Origin: an uncultured Dorea sp.
GTDB taxonomy: Bacteria; Bacillota; Clostridia; Lachnospirales; Lachnospiraceae
Reading direction: 5' to 3'
Length of the DNA: 28,243 nucleotides
Assembly: GCA_948602995.1 (NCBI GenBank)
Contig: CAPEBR010000053.1
Span: 1 to 28,243 of the forward strand
Position 1 is the stretch's first letter; each line of letters opens with the position of its first letter. The notes beneath the pieces are model-generated. The model was not told the origin of the DNA, searched no databases, and saw nothing but the letters and a program-made list of their open reading frames with translations. The position numbers and the translations under genes are program-made. Positions 17,815 through 25,273 of this stretch are shown piece by piece.

Positions 17815-18692
17815 CTTGCATCCTCCTTTTTCTCCCTGAACAGCCTCTGAATCAGAAGCACCAGTGCCAGACCCACTGCGATCTGTACCGTTCCAACGGC
17901 GTTCGCCTTCCCGTAATTATTTTCAAGTGTGGCCGCCTTATAAAGGTAAATCGGCAGATTCAGCGTTGTATTGCCTGGTCCTCCCTTTGTTGTCATATAG
18001 ATGATATCAAACTGGGAAACCATGGCTACAGAAGCAAGGGTGACACAGGTTCCGAATATGTTTCTCATCAGGGGCAGAGTAATAAAGCGGTCTAACTGCC
18101 AGGGGCTTGCGCCGTCTACCCTTGCAGCCTCATAAATCTCTTTATCAATTGCCCCCATCTCTGCCAGGAAAATAATTGTGTTAAATCCTGCATATAAAAT
18201 CCATGTAGCTGTGACTGTCCAGAACGCATACTTGGAATTACCGAATAAGTTTGGGGTCTGTGAAACCTCGATTCCAAGCTTTTCCAGGAAGGGCTTCACA
18301 ATTCCAAATGTAGGATTCAGAAGCAGTGTAAACATTACTCCTGTCGCTGCTGTCGGTATGATATTCGGAATCATATATGCAGTCCGCACGATCTTCCAGC
18401 CCTTCGGCTTACGCCTCAGAACCAGGGCCATTACAAGCCCCAGCGTGACATGGAAGACCGACTGCAGAAGCACCCATATCAACGTATTTTTAATGGATGC
18501 CAGAAAATCCTGATCCCCAAATATACCGGCAAAATTCTTCATTCCTGTAAAAACAGGCGGTGAAAAGGTCGTGTAATCACAAAGCGAGGTATATAGAACA
18601 GTCACAATCGGAGCCGCATATACAAGTGCGAACAGGACCATGCATGGCATTGTAAATGCGGCGATCCAAAAGCCTTTATTCTTTATCTTCAT
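17811..18692 (-). CDS. ABC sugar importer permease, MalF-type
   Basis: 293 residues with six predicted membrane segments. The first covers about residues 8-36, and the EAA loop is at about 187-211 (YEAARVDGASPWQLDRFITLP). TTKGGPGNTT near the last membrane segments is characteristic of the family. It starts 6 nt after the stop of the second binding-protein gene; AGGA lies about 12 nt upstream within that gene's last codons, so translation probably depends on the upstream gene. It forms the membrane channel with the MalG-type partner. Confidence 0.95.
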   Translation of the reverse strand: MKIKNKGFWIAAFTMPCMVLFALVYAAPIVTVLYTSLCDYTTFSPPVFTGMKNFAGIFGDQDFLASIKNTLIWVLLQSVFHVTLGLVMALVLRRKPKGWKIVRTAYMIPNIIPTAATGVMFTLLLNPTFGIVKPFLEKLGIEVSQTPNLFGNSKYAFWTVTATWILYAGFNTIIFLAEMGAIDKEIYEAARVDGASPWQLDRFITLPLMRNIFGTCVTLASVAMVSQFDIIYMTTKGGPGNTTLNLPIYLYKAATLENNYGKANAVGTVQIAVGLALVLLIQRLFREKKEDAR

Positions 18693-18698
18693 AATCTG

Positions 18699-20066
18699 TT
18701 ATTCCTGATTCTTTGCTGCAGACTCCGTCAGTTTCTTACAAAATTCCTCTGGCGTGATGTTTCCGTAAGCAAGCTCCGGAAGCTCCGTTGAAAATGTATC
18801 AATGGTATTCTGATACCAGTATGCCTGGTTCTGTCCGTAGGTAACTGCCGCCTCGTTCTGGATCTTAAGAACCTCTGCCATCAGCGGATCGCTCTCTGTC
18901 AGCTCTCCCGGGATCTCAAGGTCATTGGATACTGGCTGTAAGCCCGTCATTTCAAGAGCCTTAATCTGGTTTTCCGGGCTTGTCTCAAACTTCAGGAATG
19001 CAACTGCTGCCTTAATCTTTTCCTCGTCTCCTGACGCGCCTACCATATCACCAGGCGTTGGCACCATCTCCATGCCTTTTCCTGGCATCAGCATAATGCC
19101 CACCTTGTCGTAGAAGCCTTCTGGCGCTTTTTCTGTCTGTGAAAAGTCTGGTATCATCCATGGGCCATTGGGAATCATGGCAATCTCTCCGTTGAAGAAA
19201 TGTGTTGCCATGGGGTCGTATTTTCCGCCTACCGCGTCATCAGTTGTATACTCCTTAAACATAGTCTGAATCGTCTTCGCTGCCGCTTCCACCTCTGGCG
19301 TATTGAAATCCTCTGGATACATGGTGTTCATCCACTCGCTCCCTGCTTCCCCGTTTGTACCGATCAGGGCGCTCATCCACAGATTCGTAAGCCATCCCAT
19401 ATCCGCAGTGTCCATACCCACTGGCGTAATTCCTTCTTTTTTCAGTGCGTCACAGGCCTTAAAGAAATCATCCCATGTCTCATAGGCAACCTCCGGTGCT
19501 TCAATTCCCGCCTTCTGGAAGAGTTCCTTATTGTAGTAGATATAGGAAATCTCCTTCGAAACCGGCACGCCGTAGATTTTTCCATCTACTGTATTAAACT
19601 CCAGGGAAGTGTCGTCAAAAAGTCCCTTCCACTCCGGGTCTTCCTCAAAATACTGAGTAAGATCTGCCACCTTGCCGGACTTAGCCGCCAGTTCTGTAAT
19701 ATTATTTCCTCCATTAAATACAATATCCGGAAGGTCTCCACTGGAAATCAGAAGCTTGATCTTCTGGTTGTATGCATCTGTTGTTGGAATTTCCTCAAAA
19801 TTAAACTCCACATTCTTTCCCTCTTCTGTTTTCTGGAATTCCTCAAACAGATAGGAATAGTACTCTGCCGCATAGTCCGTACCTACATGATAGTTGATCA
19901 CATTTAGGACAACCTTGCCGGAATCCTCTGTCTTTTCCGCCCCGTCAGAACCGGATGAACCGGAACCCTTCTTTCCTGTTTCACTGCTGCTGCAGGCTGC
20001 CATGCTCATCACCATAGCTCCGGCAAGTACGGCAGCAAATAATCTCTTCACACTTCTTTTTCTCAT
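18699..20066 (-). CDS. Extracellular sugar-binding lipoprotein of an ABC importer (SBP 2)
   Basis: I start it at the ATG at 20066, where TAAGGAGG lies 6 nt upstream and a lipoprotein signal peptide begins (MRKRSVKRLF..., SMAAC with Cys25); an ATG at 20123 would add 19 residues ahead of it. The 455-residue protein has the family 1 binding-protein layout: LLISSGDLPDIVFNGG, YGVPVSKEISYIYYNKELF, TWDDFFKACDALKKEG, a GPWMIPDF segment, and APTPGD-like GDMVGAS. It is the first gene of the importer operon, so it is the natural partner of the two permeases. It differs clearly from SBP 1, so the two may take different oligosaccharides. Ligand unknown. Confidence 0.94.
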   Translation of the reverse strand: MRKRSVKRLFAAVLAGAMVMSMAACSSSETGKKGSGSSGSDGAEKTEDSGKVVLNVINYHVGTDYAAEYYSYLFEEFQKTEEGKNVEFNFEEIPTTDAYNQKIKLLISSGDLPDIVFNGGNNITELAAKSGKVADLTQYFEEDPEWKGLFDDTSLEFNTVDGKIYGVPVSKEISYIYYNKELFQKAGIEAPEVAYETWDDFFKACDALKKEGITPVGMDTADMGWLTNLWMSALIGTNGEAGSEWMNTMYPEDFNTPEVEAAAKTIQTMFKEYTTDDAVGGKYDPMATHFFNGEIAMIPNGPWMIPDFSQTEKAPEGFYDKVGIMLMPGKGMEMVPTPGDMVGASGDEEKIKAAVAFLKFETSPENQIKALEMTGLQPVSNDLEIPGELTESDPLMAEVLKIQNEAAVTYGQNQAYWYQNTIDTFSTELPELAYGNITPEEFCKKLTESAAKNQE

Positions 20067-20141
20067 TATTTTCCTCCTTATCTTTCTGATGTGTGTTTCT
20101 GGCAACTGTCTAAACAGTCGCATAATTTGGTATCTGATGGT

Positions 20142-20185
20142 ATTATATCCCTTTTAATGACAGATTTTAATAAAGAGACCTGTCA
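20142..20185 (-). promoter_or_regulatory. Importer-operon promoter with a nearby inverted repeat
   Basis: On the - strand a perfect TATAAT (20142-20147) lies about 75 bp before the SBP 2 start, but no good -35 sits 17 nt upstream, as expected for a promoter that needs an activator. Just upstream, TGACAG (20158-20163) and CTGTCA (20180-20185) form an inverted repeat with 16 nt between the arms. A second small palindrome, ACTGTCTAAACAGT, lies in the leader at 20105-20118. The AraC-type regulator encoded next door is the likely factor; this is inference. Confidence 0.45.
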
Positions 20186-20304
20186 TATTCTTGTATTATT
20201 CCGGCTCCAGAATCCGGCACAATCTCCCCTTTTTCTGACTTTGGTCTGGTTCTTTCAATATTTTGCTATACTCTTTTGTTATTTTCGCTTCTGACAAAAA
20301 CAGA

Positions 20305-20333
20305 TTGAATGTCACTATAAATTATGGGATAAT
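20305..20333 (+). promoter_or_regulatory. Predicted promoter of the kinase/regulator operon
   Basis: TTGAAT (20305-20310) and GATAAT (20328-20333) are spaced by 17 nt, which predicts a start near 20340, about 18 nt before the kinase GTG. Together with the - strand TATAAT this makes 20067-20357 a divergent regulatory region. Confidence 0.5.
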
Positions 20334-20357
20334 TGCCATACAACTAAAAGTATGTGA

Positions 20358-22142
20358 GTGAAAGCAATTGATATGAAAACGGAAAAAAAGAAAAAATTAC
20401 CAACGCTGAACCTTTTTATAACGATTACAATGTCCTCCATTATTACAGTCATACTATTATGTTCCATTCTTTTCTACTATATCAGAACGGAACAGATCCT
20501 TACAAATAATTACAGACATTCTATTACCAGCCAGTTCAGCCAGGTGAACCAGAAAATCAACAGTCAGATTGAAGCCATTGATTCCATCATCCCGCTCTAT
20601 CTGTCCAACAGCACGATATCAGCTGCACTGGAGACTGCGCAGCCGGACCTCTTAAGTCCTGAAAAAAAAATCAGTATTGAAAAACAGATGGCTTACATCT
20701 ATTACAGTACCTCTCTGTCTTCAAAAAACTTTACGAAGTCCATCTGCATCATGAGCCATAACAACAATGTCTTCAGCTTCGCCGCCTCTGCTTCTTCCTT
20801 GTCGCTTTCTTTTGGAAACGCAGAGATTTTCCGCACGATAGACAAACGGGAACACCGCCTGTTCTGCCGGATGCTTCCCGGAGATGACAGCAGCATCTAT
20901 TTTATCCGGAATCTCTTTAGCAGCAACACAGGCAATTACTGCGGCACCTTCATGATCCGGATCGACCTTGCCAAATGGTTTTCTTACTGTGTAGAAGGCC
21001 TGGATCCCTCCTGGTTTATCTGCATGTATGATTCTTCCATTAATGTCACCTCCTGTCCGGATATGAAGACGGAATGCCAGGCTCTTAAAAGAATGATGAA
21101 TGAGAATACCGCCTCATCCATTTCCTTTAGGGAGCTTTCCCTTTGTTCAGAGGATTACTTTATTGCATCCCGGAAGCTGGAAAAGATTAAGCTGGTTTCT
21201 ACCGTGGTGGCGCCGCGGGATGTACTTCTTAAGGATCTGAACGAAATTTTAAAGCTTCATCTTGTACTGCTTGCCTGCACGTTAGCCCTTGCGCTGCTGC
21301 TTGCAATTGTTATAAGCAGAACTATAACAAAGCCGATTGATAAGATGATCTACCATATTAATCAGATTTCAAAAGGAGAGCGTACGGTCCTGCCGCCCAT
21401 GAAGATGTATTATGAATTTGACGTCTGGGCTGATTCCTTTAACAAGATGCTCAAACAGCTTGACACCTACTATAATGATAATTTTCAAAAACAGCTTTTG
21501 TTGAAAAGCTCAGAAATACGCACCCTGCAGTCTCAGATGAATCCTCATTTTTTATTTAATGTTCTGAATACGATTGCATGGAAGGCACAGATGAATGATC
21601 AGGAAGAAATCTATCAGATGGTGATTTCCCTGGGAGAGCTTCTGAAAATGAATACGCTTTCTAAGGAAAAGGACTTTATCCGGCTGGAGCAGGAAATCGA
21701 ATATGTGAAGTTCTATGTCTATCTCCAGCAGATGCGCTTTGAGGATAAAATATCCTGTACCCTGCGTATTCCGGATGAGCTCATGAGCTATATGGTTCCA
21801 GTCTTCTGCATACAGCCCCTGGCGGAAAATGCAATTATACATGGGCTGGAGCCAAAGGATGAAAAAGGAAGTCTGATTATCCAGATATTGAAACCAGACG
21901 GCAGCGACTGCATGGAGATCTCTATCATTGATAACGGCGTTGGCTTTGAAACCATCCCTGATATCCGCGCCATTCTTCCCTCTGATGAGGATGACCATAC
22001 CCACGTCGGATTACGTAATCTGGACAAGCGGCTGGAATTACTTTTCGGACCAGGCTCACGTCTTAATATAGACAGCATACCTGGCAGTTACACAACCATT
22101 TCATTTAAAATACCCTTAAAGAGAGAGGAGGAATCCTTATGA
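20358..22142 (+). CDS. YesM-type sensor histidine kinase
   Basis: 594 residues from a GTG at 20358; an in-frame ATG at 20373 is an equally possible start, and neither has a strong ribosome site. Membrane segments at about 17-42 and 299-320 enclose an extracellular sensor of about 255 residues. A HAMP-like segment (about 320-370) leads to the His_kinase (LytS/YesM) domain with the phospho-acceptor in QMNPHFLFN (His397). The ATPase domain shows the N box PLAENAIIHG (Asn491), DNGVGF (525-530) and GLRNLDKRL (551-559). These kinases pair with AraC-type regulators and often sense sugars or binding proteins. It overlaps the regulator gene by 4 nt and is divergent from the importer, so it probably controls it. 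Confidence 0.95.
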   Translation: MKAIDMKTEKKKKLPTLNLFITITMSSIITVILLCSILFYYIRTEQILTNNYRHSITSQFSQVNQKINSQIEAIDSIIPLYLSNSTISAALETAQPDLLSPEKKISIEKQMAYIYYSTSLSSKNFTKSICIMSHNNNVFSFAASASSLSLSFGNAEIFRTIDKREHRLFCRMLPGDDSSIYFIRNLFSSNTGNYCGTFMIRIDLAKWFSYCVEGLDPSWFICMYDSSINVTSCPDMKTECQALKRMMNENTASSISFRELSLCSEDYFIASRKLEKIKLVSTVVAPRDVLLKDLNEILKLHLVLLACTLALALLLAIVISRTITKPIDKMIYHINQISKGERTVLPPMKMYYEFDVWADSFNKMLKQLDTYYNDNFQKQLLLKSSEIRTLQSQMNPHFLFNVLNTIAWKAQMNDQEEIYQMVISLGELLKMNTLSKEKDFIRLEQEIEYVKFYVYLQQMRFEDKISCTLRIPDELMSYMVPVFCIQPLAENAIIHGLEPKDEKGSLIIQILKPDGSDCMEISIIDNGVGFETIPDIRAILPSDEDDHTHVGLRNLDKRLELLFGPGSRLNIDSIPGSYTTISFKIPLKREEESL

Positions 22143-23671
22143 TCTTTACGCTCTTAGTTGTTGATGATGAAGCCGTCATACGCAAAGGCATTTCCAGCTT
22201 TATCAACTGGGATTCCCTGGATTGCCAGGTTGCCGGTACTGCATCCAACGGACTCGAAGCAATTGAGTTTATAAAAGAACATCCGACAGATATTATCATC
22301 ACGGACATCAAGATGCCTGTAATGGACGGACTTGACGTGGCCAGATATGCTTATGAAAACTATCCTGAAACAAAAGTGATTCTGCTGACCGGCTATGCAG
22401 ATTTTGAATATGCAAAGACTGCGATCAAATATAATGTGTCTGCTTTTATCTTAAAGCCGACAAACAAGAAGGATCTGATTGAGGCCATTCAGTCTGCACA
22501 GAAGCAGATTGTAACCTCCAGGAAGCACTCCTCCATAGCAAAGGAGGAGATTGCATTTTTAAAGAACCAGCTTCTTCTGGAGATGACCTGTTCTCCCTAT
22601 ACCGCTGCTTTCGGGAAACGGCTTGCAGAACTTAAAATTAATCTCAGCCACTATTACATTGCCGCCTTCCAGCTGGTACCCTTAGAAAATGATCTGGCGT
22701 CCTTTAAGAAAATTATCATTCATGAAAAAAAACGCGCTTACTGCTACCGCTATAATAATCTGATTATTACGGTCTATTTTGTAGACGGGTTTTCCTCCCA
22801 CGTCCCTGATGCGGTTCTGGATAACTGCCGGGAAATCGCTGTCATTACACAAATGCTGGATTCCAGACAGGTGTCCGTGGGGATCAGCCAGTATCACAAA
22901 GGCGCCGGGGAATTCTGCCACGCTGTATCAGAGGCCATCTATGCCCTGACACTGAATTTCTATTCTGAAAAGGATATTGCTCTGTTTGAAGATACGCCGG
23001 AAAGCAGCGACTACGACCTGACTGCCGAGAACTCGATGGATCTCTTTCATTTCGAAAACAATCTGCACAGCTGGATGTTTGAAGAAGCAAATACCATCCT
23101 TCATAAGATGTTTACAAAATTCAAGACAAACTTTGTAAATTCGGCTGACACAAAAAATATCTGTTCCCAGATTTACTATATCTGCTGCAGGGTTCTGATG
23201 AAGCGTGAAGCAGAGCCTCCTTCCGGCGAGTATCTCGCAGGCATCAATGCTGCCGCGGACATTTTCTCTCTGGAGCATACCATACAGGAATTAATGGCAG
23301 AAACACAGAAACGCTCTGCCGGAAACATCACCATGCAGAACAGCCTGGTTGAAAATGCAGCAAAATATATTCACTCCCACCTGGCAGATCCTCTTTCCCT
23401 GGAAACCATCGCAGAGCATCTGCATATCTCCCCCTCACACCTAAGCCGGACCTTTAAGAAAACATGTGGGGAATCCCTCATCGAATACATTAATAACACA
23501 CGGATAGAAAAGGCAAAAGAATACCTCCTGAAGCCGGATATCCTGACCTATGAGGCCGCAAATCTGGTGGGATACAATGATGCGGCATACTTCTCCTCCA
23601 CCTTTAAAAAGCTGACCGGATTAAGCCCTACCGAGTACAGGGCAAAGATGTTGGGGACGGGGCATTTTTAA
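22139..23671 (+). CDS. YesN-type response regulator with AraC-family DNA-binding domain
   Basis: 510 residues. The receiver domain (1-120) has the acidic pair Asp9/Asp10, the phosphorylation site Asp56 in TDIKMP, Thr84 and Lys106 in ILKP. A long middle region of about 280 residues follows. Residues about 405-505 are two AraC-type helix-turn-helix motifs (LSLETIAEHLHISPSHLSRTF, then EAANLVGYNDAAYFSSTFKK, ending in LSPTEYR). GGAGG lies 7 nt before the ATG. The expected end of such a protein is near EYRAK; here MLGTGHF is added by a palindromic repeat that also supplies the stop codon. It should bind near 20142-20185 and switch on the importer operon. Confidence 0.95.
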   Translation: MIFTLLVVDDEAVIRKGISSFINWDSLDCQVAGTASNGLEAIEFIKEHPTDIIITDIKMPVMDGLDVARYAYENYPETKVILLTGYADFEYAKTAIKYNVSAFILKPTNKKDLIEAIQSAQKQIVTSRKHSSIAKEEIAFLKNQLLLEMTCSPYTAAFGKRLAELKINLSHYYIAAFQLVPLENDLASFKKIIIHEKKRAYCYRYNNLIITVYFVDGFSSHVPDAVLDNCREIAVITQMLDSRQVSVGISQYHKGAGEFCHAVSEAIYALTLNFYSEKDIALFEDTPESSDYDLTAENSMDLFHFENNLHSWMFEEANTILHKMFTKFKTNFVNSADTKNICSQIYYICCRVLMKREAEPPSGEYLAGINAAADIFSLEHTIQELMAETQKRSAGNITMQNSLVENAAKYIHSHLADPLSLETIAEHLHISPSHLSRTFKKTCGESLIEYINNTRIEKAKEYLLKPDILTYEAANLVGYNDAAYFSSTFKKLTGLSPTEYRAKMLGTGHF

Positions 23672-23688
23672 AAATGCCCCGTCCCAAA
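23651..23688. repeat. GGGGACGGGG palindrome, copy 3 (overlaps the end of the regulator gene)
   Basis: The arms TTGGGGACGGGGCATTTTT and AAAAATGCCCCGTCCCAAA differ at one position. Its left half encodes the regulator's final LGTGHF and TAA stop. Read from the other strand, its right half encodes FGTGHF and a stop. Confidence 0.9.
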
Positions 23689-23904
23689 TTCCCTGTCCAG
23701 CAGATAAGAATGCTCCACGCGGTGCCGGCAATCAAAAAAATTTCTTCTCTTATTGACCATTAAAAAATCGCTGATACAATTATATTTAGAGCCACTCATA
23801 TTAACGATTCCGCTGATAGCAGTAATACTCACGGTCAATGAAATCTGCCGTGAGTATCGCGCCAACTGCAGACGCAAAGCGAACAGTAACCTATTATCTA
23901 ACAC
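23668..23904 (-). CDS. Doubtful 78-codon ORF ending in the palindrome
   Basis: An open frame on the - strand begins MLDNRLLFALRLQ and ends YLLDREFGTGHF, using the palindrome for its stop, like the convergent regulator gene. It matches no family I know, has no clear ribosome site, and covers an imperfect hairpin region. It may be a truncated gene remnant or chance. The rest of the gap 23672-23997 holds the hairpin and promoter listed separately. Confidence 0.2.
   Translation of the reverse strand: MLDNRLLFALRLQLARYSRQISLTVSITAISGIVNMSGSKYNCISDFLMVNKRRNFFDCRHRVEHSYLLDREFGTGHF
23825..23857. repeat. Hairpin with 10-bp arms in the regulator/Nif11 gap
   Basis: ATACTCACGG and CCGTGAGTAT form a perfect 10-bp stem with a 13-nt loop, and GCAGT/ACTGC may extend it outside. 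Downstream, GAACAGTAACC (23881-23891) matches the repeat arm at 28111-28120. It is probably part of the same class of structured repeat seen at the right end. Confidence 0.6.
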
Positions 23905-23931
23905 TCAGTATATTTGAGGCGTATTCTTTGG

Positions 23932-23960
23932 TTGCTATTATTGCCTTAAACAGTTATACT
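23932..23960 (+). promoter_or_regulatory. Predicted promoter of the Nif11-like gene
   Basis: TTGCTA (23932-23937) and TATACT (23955-23960) are spaced by 17 nt, 38 bp before the ATG. It indicates a single-gene transcript independent of the regulator operon. Confidence 0.5.
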
Positions 23961-23997
23961 TAATATCAGAAAATAAAATCTTTGGAGCGAAAACATT

Positions 23998-24282
23998 ATG
24001 GATATCATTACGATGTTAGATGAATTACAGCACAAAGCACTGCACACCCTGGATATACGTAACAGATTTTTAAATACCCGTCACGAAAAAGAACCCCTCT
24101 CTGCCTTTTGTAACATATGCAGGGATATGGGGTACGAAATTTATGAAATGGATTTAATCTGCGCAGGCGAAGAATTTCATGCCGCAATGAAGCGCAGCAC
24201 CAACGGCGGTGGGGAGAATTCACCGGTGTTGGCAGGGGAAGATGATTTTTATGAATTGTTTATGGCAAGTATAGAATGTTAA
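23998..24282 (+). CDS. Small Nif11-like protein
   Basis: 94 residues from the ATG at 23998, with GGAG 10 nt upstream. The pattern (DELQHKAL..., FLNTRHEKEPLSAFC, DMGYEIYEMDL) resembles the Nif11 leader fold of precursor peptides: helix, a short aromatic-acidic motif, then a Gly-rich stretch (NGGGEN) like a double-glycine site. However, the sequence after NGGGEN is acidic and well ordered (AGEDDFYELFMASIE) rather than Cys/Ser/Thr-rich, and only four cysteines are spread along the protein. No modifying enzyme or peptidase-transporter gene lies in the window, so a stand-alone Nif11-fold protein is as likely as a natural-product precursor. Assignment from memory. Confidence 0.75.
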   Translation: MDIITMLDELQHKALHTLDIRNRFLNTRHEKEPLSAFCNICRDMGYEIYEMDLICAGEEFHAAMKRSTNGGGENSPVLAGEDDFYELFMASIEC

Positions 24283-24373
24283 GCCAAGGAAATCCTTATT
24301 GCTGCCGCATACTCTGATTCGGATACTTTTTCCAAAAAAATTACCGATAAATCAAAGGCTTTTCCACGGAGTA

Positions 24374-24670
24374 TTACAACTTTCTCAGAAAAATCAAGGT
24401 ATTGATTTTCTTCTCACTTTCATCCACAGCACATGCCAATATATCCGCTGTTTTGCACCCTTGTTTTAAAGTAACGGGATTCCTGTATTCGTAGGCAAAT
24501 ATTCCATATTGTCCTGGACGTAGGTCAAAAATCAAATCAACACTTTCGCACTTACCAATATCCTTATGCACTTCCTTAAACGGAATAACTGCATCCTTAT
24601 TTATTTTATATAGGCTATTCTTCTGATAGGACTTCTTTTCATTGTATTCTTTAAAATTAAGATTTATCAT
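24374..24670 (-). CDS. Truncated partner protein of the decayed ATPase
   Basis: 98 residues, starting 14 nt before the end of the ATPase fragment (overlap in another frame), with AGGAG about 12 nt upstream of the ATG. It begins MINLNFKEYNEKKSYQKN and contains CESVDLIFDLRPGQYGIFAYEYRN; it stops abruptly after INTLIFLRKL. I do not recognise the family. Beyond the stop another frame on the same strand continues with EKVSESEYAAAIRISLA before stopping near 24281, which suggests a frameshift or deletion removed the C-terminus. The VDLIF...NTLIF spacing recalls a nuclease-like core, but that is speculative. Confidence 0.5.
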   Translation of the reverse strand: MINLNFKEYNEKKSYQKNSLYKINKDAVIPFKEVHKDIGKCESVDLIFDLRPGQYGIFAYEYRNPVTLKQGCKTADILACAVDESEKKINTLIFLRKL

Positions 24671-25219
24671 TCTGTAATAGTTCTCCTATTTCCAATGCTT
24701 CATTATACAGATGCATGGCGGAATCTGTAAATAAATCGAACTGAAAACCCGTACTGCCGTCTCCTGCTATTTCTTTAACAATACTGTGCCCATTAGATTG
24801 ATTCACAAATTCATACACATATAATTTGTCCGGATCCATCAAGTCTTCCTTTTCTAACCCCAGTTTCTTTACAAGATCACACCCTTTATTCTGCATTATA
24901 TATGTTGATAAAATAAACAGATTATTAACTTTAGAGGCAAAGGTATCGCTGTGCGTACTTAAAATTAATTTTATGCCTTTGTTACTTAAGCGATTCAAAA
25001 ATCTCACAAGCTCTAATTGTTTTTTAGGATGCAGACTTGCCTCGATTTCGTCAATGATCAAACGGTTGTATCCCTTACTGTCTGCCAATGCCAGCATAAA
25101 AGGTGCAATCTCATTTATCATTGAAGATGCCTCGGTCCTACCAGAAGAGTATAGCTATTTATACAGACTTTAGCACTCTCAATCTTTGCAAAGTTTTCTA
25201 CACCTAAAAATATAAGCAT
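24657..25219 (-). pseudogene. Decayed AAA (OLD/RecF-like) ATPase gene with internal deletion
   Basis: The gene start is intact: GGAGGGGAGAAAC precedes the ATG at 25219, and the first codons read MLIFLGVENFAKIESAKV...YTLLVGP, the usual N-terminus of AAA_21/RecF-type ATPases up to the beginning of Walker A. The sequence then jumps, with loss of GxxGxGKS and the whole middle, into another frame carrying MINEIAPFMLALADS, Walker B (RLIIDEIEASLHP) and the D/H loop (LILSTHSD). The N-terminal frame stops at 25118-25120. No nucleotide can be bound, so the product is dead. Such ATPases paired with a small partner are common in phage-defence modules; this would be a relic of one. Confidence 0.85.
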
Positions 25220-25273
25220 GTTTCTCCCCTCCCTCTATCAAAGCTCTGGCTCCGCGGCTAGAACCATCCTCCG

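Noticed and set aside
19200..19907. 235-codon + strand open frame
   Set aside because: Antisense to SBP 2, Cys/Leu/Ile-rich low-quality sequence with no ribosome site; shadow frame.
21552..22004. 150-codon - strand open frame inside the kinase gene
   Set aside because: Overlaps the catalytic ATPase domain of the kinase on the opposite strand with no start signals.
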